Below are positions 41,288-51,694 of a stretch of 64,000 nucleotides of DNA, in pieces. The notes under the pieces are model-generated. The model saw only the letters and a program-made list of their open reading frames with translations. It ran no database searches and was not told the DNA's origin. Position numbers and translations under genes: made by a program. The first letter of the stretch is position 1, and every line of letters begins with the position of its first letter. This DNA comes from Symbiodinium natans (lineage: Eukaryota; Sar; Dinophyceae; Suessiales; Symbiodiniaceae): the NCBI GenBank assembly GCA_905221605.1, contig CAJNDS010002360.1:375309-439308 (forward strand), given 5' to 3'.

Positions 41288-41353
41288 GCTCTCGTGTGCA
41301 AGTCATCCTTGGGGTTCGGAAAGCCTGACAGACAGAGTTTCCTATGGGCTTAA
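41288..41353 (+). CDS. Candidate terminal exon
   Basis: AG|GCT start; ALVCKSSLGFGKPDRQSFLW-A then stop TAA. Together with 41097 it gives a 43-residue C-terminal stretch. Family unknown. Confidence 0.55.
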   Translation, partial: ALVCKSSLGFGKPDRQSFLWA

Positions 41354-41519
41354 GGCTTGGTAGAGCTCGGGGTTTCGAGGGCTGAGGGAGTTCAAAGCTG
41401 TCGAAGGGTAGTTATATGGGCCCTTAATATGGTCCCTCACCACCTTTAGAAGCGGGTTTGAAGTATACGCCCTTGGGCTGTATCGGTTATATAAGGGGGA
41501 ATGTAACTGGTTCTGGGCT

Positions 41520-41790
41520 CTAAACCCGAAACCCTAAACCCTTAACCCAAAACCCAAACCCCAAACCCCAAACCCGAAACCCTAAACCCTAAACCCCCTG
41601 AATCCTCTAAAGGGCTTTTGTAGGATTTCGCCTGGAGGGCTTCAGGGTACAGGCTTCAAAGCTCTCGGAAAGCTCCAGAACAGGGGCAGAATTCCACATT
41701 CAAAACATCCGCCATCAACCTTCAAACCCTAAACCCCGAACCCTAATCCTAGATCCTAAACCGAAAACCCTAACCCTAAACCTTAAGTCC
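41520..41790 (+). repeat. Degenerate CCCTAAA/CCCCAAA stretches
   Basis: At 41520-41600 and 41722-41785, with unique DNA between. Confidence 0.75.
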
Positions 41791-41797
41791 TAAGCAG

Positions 41798-41853
41798 GCT
41801 CCGACGAAGCTGCAGGTGGGGCAGCGCCCAGCAGGACGCAAGGGTGGTGGAGG
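41798..41853 (+). CDS. Candidate micro-exon
   Basis: GCAG|GCT start, APTKLQVGQRPAGRKGGG, donor GTTTAGGG at 41854. Confidence 0.45.
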
Positions 41854-42015
41854 GTTTAGGGTTTAGGGTTTAGGGTTTAGGGCTTAGGGTTTAGGGTTAT
41901 CCACGCCGAAACCTGAAATTCTAAACCTTAAATCCCTGAAGCCTGGAAACCCCTAAGCCTTAATTCCTAAACCCTAAACCCTAAACCCTAGACCCTAGAC
42001 CCTAGACCCTAAACA
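41854..42015 (+). repeat. TTTAGGG then CCCTAAA arrays
   Basis: TTTAGGG at 41854-41900 and CCCTAAA/CCCTAGA at 41968-42012 face each other over a short spacer. Confidence 0.85.
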
Positions 42016-43275
42016 CTCTCTATCATATGTATATTTAATGGCTAATGGCTTCCCGGTTTTTCCACTAAAAATTCCCGGTTTTCCACCAAAAATTACCGGT
42101 TTTCCACTAAAAATTCCCGGTTTTCCACTAAAAATTCCCGGTTTTCCACTAAAAATTCCCGGTTTTCCACAAATCCCGGTTTTCCACCAAAAATTCCCGG
42201 TTTTCCACTAAAAATTACCGGTTTTTCCACTAAAACTTCCCGGTTTTTCCACCAAAAATTCCCGGTTTTTCCACTAAATATTCCCGGTTTTCCACTAAAA
42301 ATTCCCGGTTTTCCACTAAAAAATCCCGGTTTTCCACTAAAAATTCCCGGTTTTCCACTAAAAATTCCCGGTTTTCAACTAAAAATTCCCGGTTTTCCAC
42401 AATCCCGGTTTTCCACTAAAAATTCCCCTCTCTATCATATGTATATTTAATGGCTAATGGCTTCCCGGTTTTTCCACTAAAAATTCCCGGTTTTCCACCA
42501 AAAATTACCGGTTTTCCACTAAAAATTCCCGGTTTTCCACTAAAAATTCCCGGTTTTCCACTAAAAATTCCCGGTTTTCCACAAATACCGGTTTTCCACC
42601 AAAAATTCCCGGTTTTCCACTAAAAATTACCGGTTTTTCCACTAAAACTTCCCGGTTTTTCCACCAAAAATTCCCGGTTTTTCCACTAAATATTCCCGGT
42701 TTTCCACTAAAAATTCCCGGTTTTCCACTAAAAATTCCCGGTTTTCCACTAAAAATTCCCGGTTTTCCACTAAAAATTCCCGGTTTTCCACTAAAAATTC
42801 CCGGTTTTCCACAATCCCGGTTTTCCACTAAAAATTCCCGGTTTTCCACTCTAAATTCCCGGTTTTTCCACTAAAACTTGCCGGTTTTTCCACCAAAAAC
42901 CCCGGTTTTTCCACTAAAAATTCCCGGTTTTTCCACTAAAAATTACCGGTTTTTCCACTAAAACTTCCCGGTTTTTCCACCAAAAATTCCCGGTTTTTCC
43001 ACTAAATATTCCCGGTTTTCCACTAAAAATTCCCGGTTTTCCACTTAAAATTCCCGGTTTTCCACTAAAAATTACCGGTTTTCCACTTAAAATTCCCGGT
43101 TTTTCCACCAAAAAATTCCCGGTTTTTCCACTAAAAACACAGGTTTTCCACCAAAAATTCCCGGTTTTCCACTAAAAAGTCCCGGTTTTTCCACTAAAAA
43201 TTCCCGGTTTTTCCACTAAAAATTCCCGGTTTTCCACCGAAATTTCCCGGTTTTCCACCAAAATTTGCCGGTTGC
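42016..43275 (+). repeat. 21-bp satellite ATTCCCGGTTTTCCACTAAAA
   Basis: About 58 units with common variants (TACCGG, TTTTTCC, ACCAAAAA). CTCTCTATCATATGTATATT starts two sub-arrays at 42016 and 42428, showing a 412-bp duplication. At 7 codons it gives KPGIFSG repeat ORFs on the minus strand. Confidence 0.95.
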
Positions 43276-43282
43276 TCGGGGG

Positions 43283-43550
43283 GCCTACTCTGGGCTGACT
43301 TTAGGGTTTAGGGCCTACTCTGGGCAGGCTTTAGGGTTTAGGGCCTACTCGGTACTGGCTTTAGGGTTTAGGGCCTACTCTGGGCTGGCTTAGGGTTTAG
43401 GGCCTAGTGTGGGCTAGCTTCTGGGCTGGCTTTAGGGTTTAGGGCCTACTCTGGGCTGGCTTTAGGGTTTAGGGCCTACGCGGGGCTGGGTTTTATTGAG
43501 GTTAGGCCCTGCTCTGGGCTGCCTTTTGGGTTTAGGGCCCACCCGGCAGC
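43283..43550 (+). repeat. About 30-bp GGGCCTACTCTGGGCTGGCT repeat
   Basis: Eight to nine units, each carrying one TTTAGGGTTTA piece; degenerates at the right. Confidence 0.9.
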
Positions 43551-43688
43551 CGACTGAACCAAAAATTTTAAGATTAAAACATAAAGTAAAATATTTTCAT
43601 AATGTTATGGGATCCACTGGGTGGGTGGGTCGATATTCGATACCGGAGTAAGGAGCTCTACTAGTGAAATGCTTGGACTTGAGATGCT

Positions 43689-43830
43689 GAACCCTAAACC
43701 CTAAACCCTAAACCCTAAACCCTAAACCCCTAAACCCTAAACCCTAAACCCTAAACCCTAAACCCTAAACCCTAAACCCTAAACCCTAAACCCTAAACCC
43801 TAAACCCTAAACCGTACCCTAAACCCTAAC
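43689..43830 (+). repeat. CCCTAAA array
   Basis: About 19 units running up to an exon acceptor. Confidence 0.95.
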
Positions 43831-43836
43831 CTCCAG

Positions 43837-43902
43837 GAGTCCCTCGTGCCCTCCAATGGTCTACTCCCGATGCGATGCCCACACAGCTCAAAAGTTGAGA
43901 GC
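43837..43902 (+). CDS. Candidate exon
   Basis: CCTCCAG|GAG start, ESLVPSNGLLPMRCPHSSKV-ES. 3' edge not certain. Confidence 0.4.
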
Positions 43903-43975
43903 CCCCAAACACCAAAGCCTATAGACCCCTAAAGGCCAAAGGCTAAACGCTAAACCCCAAACCACTAACCCTAAA

Positions 43976-44130
43976 CCCCCAACCCCCAACCCCCAACCCC
44001 CAACCCCCAACCCCCAACCCCCAACCCCCAACCCCCAACCCCCAACCCCCAACCCCCAACCCCCAACCCCCAACCCCCAACCCCCAACCCCCAACCCCCA
44101 ACCCCCAACCCCCAACCCCCAACCCCCAAC
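43976..44130 (+). repeat. Homogeneous 7-bp CCCCCAA variant array
   Basis: About 22 perfect CCCCCAA units, followed directly by CCCTAGA and CCCTAAA units to 44190. Confidence 0.97.
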
Positions 44131-44207
44131 CCTAAACCCTAGACCCTAGACCCTAGACCCTAAACCCTAAACCCTAAACCCTAAACCCTAACTCGCCCCT
44201 GCACCAG

Positions 44208-44308
44208 GAGACCACCACCTCCCCCAGGCGTCGGAGGCAGAGGGGTCCGGGCCTCGATGCTTTTGTGGCCGGCTTGCAAGGCATGTCGATCTTTGAGGCT
44301 TCAGGAGG
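44208..44308 (+). CDS. Candidate exon, unknown protein
   Basis: GCACCAG|GAG start, ETTTSPRRRRQRGPGLDAFV then AGLQGMSIFEASG, donor GTTTAGGG at 44309. CCCTAAA on the left and TTTAGGG on the right. Confidence 0.55.
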
Positions 44309-44505
44309 GTTTAGGGTTTAGGGTTTCGGGATTAGGGTTCAGGGTTTAGGGTTGGGGTTTAGGGTTTAGGGTTTGCCGGCGTAATTCATATGAAGCCTTA
44401 GGCGTTCATGGTTTTTTTGGGTTTAGGGTTAAGGGTTTGGGGTTTAGGGTTTGGGGTTTAGGGTTCAGGGTTTAGGGTTTAGAGTTTGGGGTTTAGGGAA
44501 TTATC
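44309..44505 (+). repeat. TTTAGGG arrays, two blocks
   Basis: 44309-44375 and 44420-44500, with variants. Confidence 0.9.
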
Positions 44506-44509
44506 CTCA

Positions 44510-45239
44510 GGCTCTTTCTGTCCAAAGGCAAGGCACCAACAAGCAGAGCAACCCAGAGCACCCGTAGCAAAACTAACTGCCCAACCTCTTTGGGCAGTTT
44601 AGGGAAGTTTTGGGTTTAGGGTTTAGGGTTTTCCTTGCCCATACCAGAGGGTCAAAAGATGGTTTGCAGGCTGGGCCCCTGCCGGGGTTGATGACACGAG
44701 AGTCTTGGGCCAATGTAAAGGATTCTCGCCCACGAACTGTTCACGTTTGCCGGGGTTGTGTGTAGAGCAAACTGAAGGCTGCGCTGAAGACGCCAAACCC
44801 TCAAACTTATTCCTGGCGCGGCATGTTCTTGGCGGCATCGGTAAACCCCAAACCCCAACCCTCGAATGCCCTTGCAACCCTGAAAGCCCTCAAAGCCCTT
44901 CGAGCCTTTAAAGCCCTTAAAGCCCACGGAACCTTTAAAGCCCTCAAAGCCAAACACCCCAGCCCCAAAGCCCCTTAAGCGCCCAAAGTGCCCTGAGGCC
45001 GGTGCACTGCCCCCGCCACCTCTAAGCCTCGGGCCGCCACCGGCAGGTCTGCATCCGCTTCTTCTGCTTCTGCTTCTTCTTCTTCTTCTTTGTTTCTCTT
45101 TGTTTCTTTTTGTTGATGGTCTTTTGTGTTTGTCTCTTTTTGGTTCAGAAGGCTGCGCAGGCAATAGTTGATAAGGGCCTTGTGCCTGTCTTGTGCTTTT
45201 CATTCGGTCCGCATGGAGAAGTATGCCCAAAATGCTCCC
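44510..45239. other. No confident gene
   Basis: Contains CCCTAAAG-like patches at 44880-44990 and a CTT-rich tract at 45058-45110. The 192-codon minus-strand ORF (44652-45230) is built on these and is rejected. Confidence 0.45.
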
Positions 45240-45331
45240 AACCCTAAACCCTAAACCCTAAACCCTAAACCTTAAACCCTAAACCCTAAGCCCTAAGCCC
45301 TAAACCCTCAACCCTAAACCCTAAACCCTAA
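45240..45331 (+). repeat. CCCTAAA array
   Basis: About 12 units. Confidence 0.92.
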
Positions 45332-45349
45332 CTCTCTCCCCACCACCAG

Positions 45350-45421
45350 GACCTCCGAAGCTCCCTTCGCGCGCGAAAGCCGCCTTCCAGGAGGTGTCGC
45401 AAACCCGTGCCAAATTGTGGC
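45350..45421 (+). CDS. Candidate exon
   Basis: CACCAG|GA start, PPKLPSRAKAAFQEVSQTRA, KLWLR. Flanked by CCCTAAA arrays on both sides; the donor is unclear. Confidence 0.4.
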
Positions 45422-45562
45422 TTAGGATCCTAAGCCCCCATTAAGCCCTAAACCCTAAGCCCAAAACCCAAAACCTAAACCCTGAACCCTAAACCCTAAA
45501 CCCCAAACCCCAAACCCTAAACCCCAAACCCTAAACCCTGAACCCTGAGCATTTCGGCGTTT

Positions 45563-45619
45563 AGGGCTTTGTTCGCACTCTGGAAACGAAGCCCGACTGT
45601 GCATCCGAAGCTGCCTTGA
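45563..45619 (+). CDS. Candidate terminal exon
   Basis: It follows TTTAGG and reads ALFALWKRSPTVHPKLP and stop. Short. Confidence 0.3.
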   Translation, partial: RALFALWKRSPTVHPKLP

Positions 45620-45668
45620 GATGAACTATAGGTATGACAATTGCGAGAATTTTCATAGAAAGCACTGA

Positions 45669-45722
45669 TAGGGTTTAGGGTTTAGGGTTTAGGGTTTAGG
45701 GTTTAGGGTTTAGGGTTTAGTG
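45669..45722 (+). repeat. TTTAGGG array
   Basis: Seven to eight units. Confidence 0.92.
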
Positions 45723-45760
45723 TTCATGTTACTAAAGTATGCGGGAGAGCAGCCTGGCAG

Positions 45761-45827
45761 GCGGGTCCCCCGCCGAGCCGTGCGCCACGACGTGGCCGCC
45801 CGCGGCCGCGCGGAGCAGGCGCGGTAG
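45761..45827 (+). CDS. Candidate terminal exon
   Basis: TGGCAG|G start, RVPRRAVRHDVAARGRAEQA-R then TAG. The stop overlaps the left end of a small inverted-repeat element. Confidence 0.35.
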
Positions 45828-45888
45828 GATAAGGGGGGCCCCTTGTTGAGAGGGTCTATAGCCGCAAGGGTCCCCCTCATCCTATCCC
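45823..45888. mobile_element. Small inverted-repeat element
   Basis: GGTAGGATAAGGGGGGCCCC and its near complement (agggtccccctcatcctatcc) enclose about 25 bp. Confidence 0.5.
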
Positions 45889-46113
45889 CTATGATTGGGC
45901 CGAGAGGCGTTTAGGGTTTAGGGTTTGGGGATTAGGGTTGCGGGGGCGGTGGTTTGGGGTCTAGGGCTTAGGTTTGAGGTTTAGGGCTTATTAGAGTTTG
46001 GAGTTTAGGGTTCAAGGGTTTCGGGGTTCAGGGCTGCCCTAAACCCGAAACCCGGGACCCTGAATCCAAAGACCCTTCCTCAAACCCTATATCCCAACGC
46101 CCCCGAAGCCGCA

Positions 46114-46220
46114 ATGGCCAGGCAAACGCCTTCGCGCCCGACCCTTGCTAGCGAAGACCGCTACGGGCCTGGAGAGCGACGACAGCTCAGAGGAGAGATG
46201 GGCTTGGTCTCTCAGTGGGA
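46114..46220 (+). CDS. Candidate start exon
   Basis: ATG-led MARQTPSRPTLASEDRYGPG, ERRQLRGEMGL. The ORF runs to 46416 but its end is TTTAGGG-like. Unknown family. Confidence 0.35.
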
Positions 46221-46599
46221 ACTTTTCCCCATTTTGGTTGGTTCAAGCTTTCAATCAAGGTTCCTGAAAAACATAACCAACCCCAAAAAGTGCCAAAACG
46301 GGTACCCCTACTATGACATGGTTACTGGGCTACCAAGTGGGTTGGGAGGGGTTAGAGGGTTCGCCGGATTTACAGGGTTTCTTTGGAGTTTGCAGGGGTT
46401 TTGGCTTAGAGTTTAGTGCTTGAGGCTCGGGTTTGGGGTTTTGGAGGGTTTGTAGATCCTAATGGTTGGGCTTGTCAGGAGTTTAGGTAAGTTAGGGTGT
46501 CTGGGGGCGTTTAAGGGTTATTGGCGTTCATTAGCGCAGAGGGGGAGAGAGACCAAACACAAGGGCATTCTAACAGCGACAGGCAACACAAAGATGTTG

Positions 46600-47330
46600 C
46601 AGCTGCTGATGATGTTGGTGTGATGATGATGATGATGATGATGTTGATGATGATGTCGGCGGTGGTGAAGAGGATGCCAATGACGATCGCAAGGTTGGTG
46701 AGATGCTATCCTGTATATGGTATACATTGTACCGTATTATGTATTAGTATAGTATATTAGACATTATGTGCAATATACGGTTTGCCACAGACTACCAACT
46801 ATAAGCCATATAGTGTATAAGTTATATTTTAATTTGACCATATTTTACCTTGTAGACTAAACCATCAGTAGCAAAGTATTAAAAAGACTCAAAAATCTAT
46901 ATTCATTCAGGAATGAGTAGAATAGACAATGCGTTACAATAAACTACAGTGCCCTACCATACCATACCATACCATTCCATACCAACACATGCATTATTGT
47001 TTTACATATTACACATTGCATTTTACCTTTTCTTTACATTGTGTATAGTATGTCCTGTGCTATATATATATATACAAATATATTCTATTACATTTTGTAC
47101 CTTCAATAAAATCTGCAGTGCAAGCTGCAAACCATACGTAATATGTAATATGCATTTTGTAGTATAGAATGTATCAGATACTGTTTGTTATCTATTGCAT
47201 GCTATGTACCGTCTATGGTCTATTGGCTATGGTTTGTCATGGCGTATATTGTATACTACATATTGTAGATGACACTAACGTCATATTGTATCACACATTC
47301 TGCAGGCTACACAGGTGCTGATGACGGCCG
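46600..47330. other. Simple repeats and AT-rich spacer
   Basis: (GATGAT)n at 46604-46665, CCATA repeats at 46957-46985, TA-rich to 47320. No gene. Confidence 0.6.
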
Positions 47331-47334
47331 TCAA

Positions 47335-47443
47335 GCCCTAAACCCTAAACCCTAAACCCTAAACCCTAAACCCTAAACCCTAAACCCTAAACCCTAAACC
47401 CTAAACCCTAAACCCTAAACCCTAAACCCTAAACCCTAAACCT
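47335..47443 (+). repeat. CCCTAAA array
   Basis: Fifteen perfect units before an exon. Confidence 0.97.
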
Positions 47444-47450
47444 TGTATAG

Positions 47451-47518
47451 GTCTGAGAGACGCGGTCGATGTAGTCCTAGACACAGGCATGGGCTCTGGA
47501 ACCCCCAACCGACTTTGA
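47451..47518 (+). CDS. Candidate terminal exon
   Basis: TATAG|GT start, LRDAVDVVLDTGMGSGTPNR-L then TGA. Confidence 0.45.
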
Positions 47519-47542
47519 GAACTCTAGTGGCCCCCGAATCCT

Positions 47543-47641
47543 CCTAAACCCTTAGAGGGTTTCCTAAACCCTTAGGGTTTAGGGTTTCGGGTTTAGGGTT
47601 TAGGGTTGGGGTCTAAACCCTTAGGGTTTAGGAGGAAGTGG
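47543..47641. repeat. Fold-back of telomere-type repeats
   Basis: TCCTCCTAAACCCTTAGAGG at left and CTAAACCCTTAGGGTTTAGG at right form inverted arms around TTTAGGG units. Confidence 0.75.
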
Positions 47642-47713
47642 GTTCAGGTTTGGGAAGACGGGGTTGCGGATTTGGCATTGAGAAGGATTTAGCGTTTGTG
47701 GGGTCGGCTGCAG

Positions 47714-47767
47714 GAGGATGCGCCAGCATCGCAGAGCAGAGGGTCGAAGCAGGCCGCTGCATCTAAG
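47714..47767 (+). CDS. Candidate exon
   Basis: CTGCAG|GAG start, EDAPASQSRGSKQAAASK, merging into GGTTCAGGG repeats. Confidence 0.35.
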
Positions 47768-48224
47768 GGTTCAGGGTTCAGGGTTCAGGGTTTAGGGTTG
47801 AGGGCCAGGCGTTCTCTGTAGAGATCATACAGCGCCTTCAGGGTTTCGAGCTTCCTGGAAGGGGGGCTCTAGGTGGCTACTAGTAGCAGTCTACCAAATC
47901 CCTGCAAATGCAGCACGTGTTTTAGGGTTCAGGGTCTCTCGGTTGCGAGCCTCATGCAAGGGGCTTTGCTGTAACAACTACCTGCTTTGCAGCCCCCTCC
48001 CCCAAACCCACCCCCACCTGAACTCCAACTCCCCCCCCCCCCCCCCACTGCATTTTGTTGGGGGACCCCAGAAAGGATCAAAATTTAGAGAAGTGACCAG
48101 ATACCTCAAGCCTTAAACCCGAACCCCGGAGCTTTATATCCTAAACCGCAGGCTTCCGCTTCTTCGAGCCAGGCGGAGGAGCGTTGATGCACGGCTCTTG
48201 GTGTGGTCTAGGGTTTTTAAGGCC

Positions 48225-48292
48225 TTGCTTGCAAGGGTTTAGGGTTTAGGGTTGTTAAGGCCTTGCTTGCAAGGGCTTAGGGTTTAGGATGT
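48225..48292 (+). repeat. Tandem duplication carrying TTTAGGG
   Basis: TTAAGGCCTTGCTTGCAAGG plus GTTTAGGG is present twice, 36 bp apart. Confidence 0.85.
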
Positions 48293-48420
48293 TGGGTTCA
48301 GGGTTTTGGGGTTGTCGGGTTTAGGGGCCCAAGGGATAGGTGTAGATTTTGGTGTGCTTTAAGATTCGAAGCCCAAATCCGCCTTTGAAGCAAGATTGCC
48401 TTTGGACTCCACACAGGTAG

Positions 48421-48478
48421 GCGATTATCAGCGTCTGCGCGACATTTTCGATCCCGGGCCCGAATCCTGCCCTAACAA
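48421..48478 (+). CDS. Candidate exon
   Basis: GGTAG|GC start, DYQRLRDIFDPGPESCPN. A competing exon just upstream (CFKIRSPNPPLKQDCLWTPH) would end at the GT of the same GTAG. Confidence 0.4.
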
Positions 48479-48527
48479 AACCCTAGAACCTCGATGTCCA
48501 AGTAAGCCCTGCCCCCTACATCATGAA

Positions 48528-48612
48528 GCAAGTATAACTGTACTTATATCCCACTTGAAAGCCCCTTAAGTGTGCCCTAAGATGGTTATAAGTACAGCTT
48601 TAAGTACGATTG
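48528..48612. mobile_element. Relic of a TACTTGGAG-type MITE
   Basis: Body strings gtataactgtacttata and ggttataagtacag are inverted as in the 32497 element; the terminal arms are lost. Confidence 0.45.
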
Positions 48613-48717
48613 TCCTATACCCCTTCCAGCCTGAAGCGCGTCTTGTTTTGGCCCAAGCGCGGTCAGGGGCAAGGAAGGCACCTGCTCACACCCAGTCGCC
48701 CCATTTTTGGCAGCATC

Positions 48718-48791
48718 ATGGCCACCCGCTTCTTCGCCAGCGCCTCCAAGATCTACGAGTACGTCTCCTCTCCGAGGAGCTCCACGTTTGG
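48718..48791 (+). CDS. Candidate start exon
   Basis: ATG-led MATRFFASASKIYEYVSSPR-SSTF, ending at GTTTAGGG. Reads like a protein N-terminus, perhaps an organelle presequence (Arg, Ser, aromatic, no acid at first). Family unknown. Confidence 0.5.
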
Positions 48792-48861
48792 GTTTAGGGT
48801 TTAGGGTTTAGGTTTAGCGTTTAGGGTTTAGGGTTTGGGGTTTAGGGTTCAGGGTTTAGGG
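48792..48861 (+). repeat. TTTAGGG array
   Basis: Begins at the donor of the MATRFF exon and runs into the left arm of an inverted element. Confidence 0.9.
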
Positions 48862-49443
48862 CTAGACCATATAAACCCTCCTAACTCATCCAGCTAAGTC
48901 GTAGCGAAGCCCTATAAACCCGAACTAAGCCCGAACTACACCCTCAGGGCTTTCGGGCCTTCAGGCTTTCGGGCCTTAAGGCTTATGGGCTTCAGGACGT
49001 TTGGAGTCTTTAAGGGGGCTTCTTTAGGGCTGAAGGGTTTGGGGTCTTGAGTGTTGGTGTTTCGGGGCGTCACTTCTTTAGGGTTCAAGGGCTTAGGTTT
49101 TAGAGTTTGAGTTTTGGGGGTTTCGGGGCTTCAGGGCCGTAGGGGCTTCTTTATCTGGGGTCTGCAAGGCTTGGAGGCTTTAGAGTCTCTAAGGTTGAAG
49201 GATTTAGGGTTTAGGGTTTAGGGTGATGTTGGGAGCTTCAGGGTCGGGTTTTGGGGTTCTTTGAGGGTAGAGCTTGGGGTTTGGGGTTCAGGGTTTAGGG
49301 CTCAGTGGGGCGATGGCTTTGTGGCTTTGGGGCATTTGGGGCCTTTCGGCTCTTCGGGTCCTAGTATCGGGGTTAGGACTTATAGGCTATTTTTCGGGTG
49401 TAGCTGGATGAGTTAGGAGGGTTTATATGGTCAAGCCCTAAAC
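48853..49443. mobile_element. 580-bp element with perfect 32-bp inverted ends inside inverted telomere-type repeats
   Basis: 48865-48896 (starting GACCATATAAACCCTCCTAA) is perfectly inverted at 49401-49432. Beyond the arms the left flank is TTTAGGGCTA and the right is AAGCCCTAAA, so the symmetry continues into the repeats. The interior is rich in gggcttc/ttcgggc strings and TTTAGGG patches and has no ORF of note. Confidence 0.75.
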
Positions 49444-49575
49444 CCTAAACCCTAAACCCTAAACCCTAAACGCTAAACCCTAAACCCTAAACCCTAAACC
49501 CTAAACCCTAAACCCTAAACCCTAAACCCTAAACCCTAAACCCTAAACCCTAAACCCTAAACCCTAAACCCTAAG
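49436..49575 (+). repeat. CCCTAAA array
   Basis: About 20 units with one variant. Confidence 0.96.
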
Positions 49576-49580
49576 CTTAG

Positions 49581-49666
49581 GAAGCTCAAGACCCTTAGGA
49601 GCCCTGGCTCTCCCGCTGGCGCCGAGAGCCCGGTGGCAAAGGCGCCGCTTGTTTCTTTGGTTGCTT
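49581..49666 (+). CDS. Candidate exon
   Basis: CTTAG|G start, KLKTLRSPGSPAGAESPVAK then APLVSLVAW, ending at GTTAGGG. Confidence 0.45.
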
Positions 49667-49755
49667 GGGGTTAGGGTTGAGGGTTTAGGGTTTGGGGTTT
49701 GGGGTTTGGGGTTTAGGGTTTGGGGTTTGGGGTTAGGGTTTAGGGTTTAGGGCTT
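49667..49755 (+). repeat. TTTGGGG/TTTAGGG array
   Basis: Mixed units. Confidence 0.85.
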
Positions 49756-49928
49756 GCTTGAATATTTTCCAACCCCTAGGCCCCAGATCCTAAGCCCTAT
49801 ACTCGAAACAGACTCAATAAGGGGTTTGTGGTTTCGGGTGTTTTTGGGGTGGGTCCTGTTATTGGCTGAGTTGGTATTGAGCTGTTGTTGTGTTGAGTGG
49901 GTGGGCCGGCAGGTGCGGGGTGGGGGGG

Positions 49929-50020
49929 GGTTTAGGGTTTAGGGTTTAGGGTTTAGGGTTTAGGGTTTAGGGTTTAGGGTTTAGGGTTTAGGGTTTAGGG
50001 TTTAGGGTTTAGGGTTTAGG
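49929..50020 (+). repeat. TTTAGGG array
   Basis: Thirteen units. Confidence 0.95.
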
Positions 50021-50505
50021 GGTGTGGCGGGTGAGGGGTCAGTGTAAGGGCCGGAGGCAGCTTTGGTGTGCTAAGTATTGGTTAGGCCACTTCTCTACAT
50101 TATGGTCCCTTCTGGGGTTATTATAAGGTGGCCTCGGCGGCCCCTAAACATTAGGGTGCCCGACCAGGGACCTAATTGAGAGAACTCAGGGGGGGGTGGG
50201 GGGTGATGAGAAAAATGCCGACGAAACCCCAAACAGCCTAAATCGTATGAAAGCCCCAAGAAGAAACCCTGAATCCTAAACCCCCAAACCCTAAACCCTC
50301 ATGCCCTAAGACGCAATGCTTCGTGGGCCCCGGTTCATGCACAAGAGCTGAACCCTTCCAAGAGAGCTTTGGGTCCCTTCAGCTAGACCAGTCGTCCGCA
50401 GCCACTCCAAGAAGTGGTACGCTCATCAAATGCCACTGGCGCAGTGCCAACTCATTCTCATCTCATCAGAATCCTCACGAACCCTGAGCACCGTACGAGC
50501 GGTAA

Positions 50506-50897
50506 CTCCAAACCCTAAACCCTAAACCCTAAACCCTAAACCCTAAACCCTAAACCCTAAACCCTAAACCCTAAACCCTAAACCCTAAACCCTAAACCCT
50601 AAACCCCTAAACCATAAACCCTAAACCCTAAACCCTAAACCCTAAACCCTAAACCCTAAACCCTAAACCCTAAACCCTAAACCCTAAACACTAAAACCCT
50701 AAACCCTAAACCCTAAACCCTAACCCTAAACCCTAAACCCAAACCCTAAACCTACCCTAAACCCTAAACCCTAAACCCTAAACCCTAAGCCCTAAGCCCT
50801 AAGCCCTAAGCCCTAAGCCCTAAACCCTAAACCCTAAACCCTAAACCCTAAACCCTAAACCCTAAACCCTAAACCCTAAACCCTAAACCCTAAACCC
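50506..50897 (+). repeat. CCCTAAA array with CCCTAAG sub-block
   Basis: About 54 units. A run of five CCCTAAG units lies at 50785-50820. Confidence 0.97.
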
Positions 50898-50981
50898 AAA
50901 TTTGAGGGGCTTCGCCCTGATGCGCCAGCGCAGAATTTTGGTTTAACGAAAGATTTCGCGGTTGCCTCACTGAAGACATGA
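50898..50981 (+). CDS. Candidate terminal exon
   Basis: Reads KFEGLRPDAPAQNFGLTKDF, AVASLKT, TGA. No AG acceptor at the very start; GAG at 50904-50906 is the nearest. Preceded by the CCCTAAA array. Confidence 0.4.
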   Translation, partial: KFEGLRPDAPAQNFGLTKDFAVASLKT

Positions 50982-51239
50982 AGACTAGAGCATGCTGAAA
51001 GAATTGAGGAAACTGAAAACAAAGAGGTTCAGCTATATTTCGTCAGAAGTCTGATCTAAAACTCTTTGGTCCCAGACTTTCAATTTACTTAAACCTCTTT
51101 GCGAAAAGCTCTGAAAGGTACTAACCAAGATTCCCATGTTTCAATGAAGCTTCGTAAGAAGTCGTCGATTTCCTCACACTCGTTGGTCCATGTATCCAAT
51201 TTACTAAACATCCTTGCCGAAAAGACTTACTAGCGAAAA

Positions 51240-51680
51240 CACCTCTGTTTTGGCATTATAGATTGTTTAGAAGGGTTTCGAAGGGTTTTATTAGAAGGCT
51301 TTAGAAGGTTAAGAGGGTTTTTAACGGATTTAGAAGGGTCTTGAAGGGTTTTGAAGGTTTTAAAAAGGTTCAGAAGGAGTTTCGAAGGGTTTAGAAGAGC
51401 TTACAAGGGTTCAGAAGGGTTTTGGACTGAGTTTAAAGGATTTAGTTGTTTAAGGGCTTACCAGGGCTTAGAAGGGTTTAGAAGGGTTTAGAAGGGCTTG
51501 GAAGGATTCGAAGAGTCTAGAAGGGAATAGAATGATTGTAGAAGGGATTAGAAGGGTCGTTTAGGGCTCATCAGGGTTTAGAATTGTGTAGAATGGTTTC
51601 TAAGGGTTTAGAAGAGTTTAGCAGTGTGTAGAAAGATGTAGAAGGGTTTAGACGGGTTTAGAAGAGTTTCGAAGGGTCAA
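51240..51680 (+). repeat. Degenerate 10-bp TTTAGAAGGG repeat
   Basis: About 40 diverged units such as gtttagaaggg and tttcgaaggg. A shorter related stretch precedes the second direct repeat near 53920-54000. Confidence 0.85.
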
Positions 51681-51694
51681 AACATGCCAAAAAC

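Noticed and set aside
42505-43111. Minus-strand KPGIFSG repeat protein
   Set aside because: 21-bp satellite translated; no unique sequence or start context.
44652-45230. 192-codon minus-strand ORF
   Set aside because: Built on AAG/CTT and CCCTAAAG low-complexity stretches.
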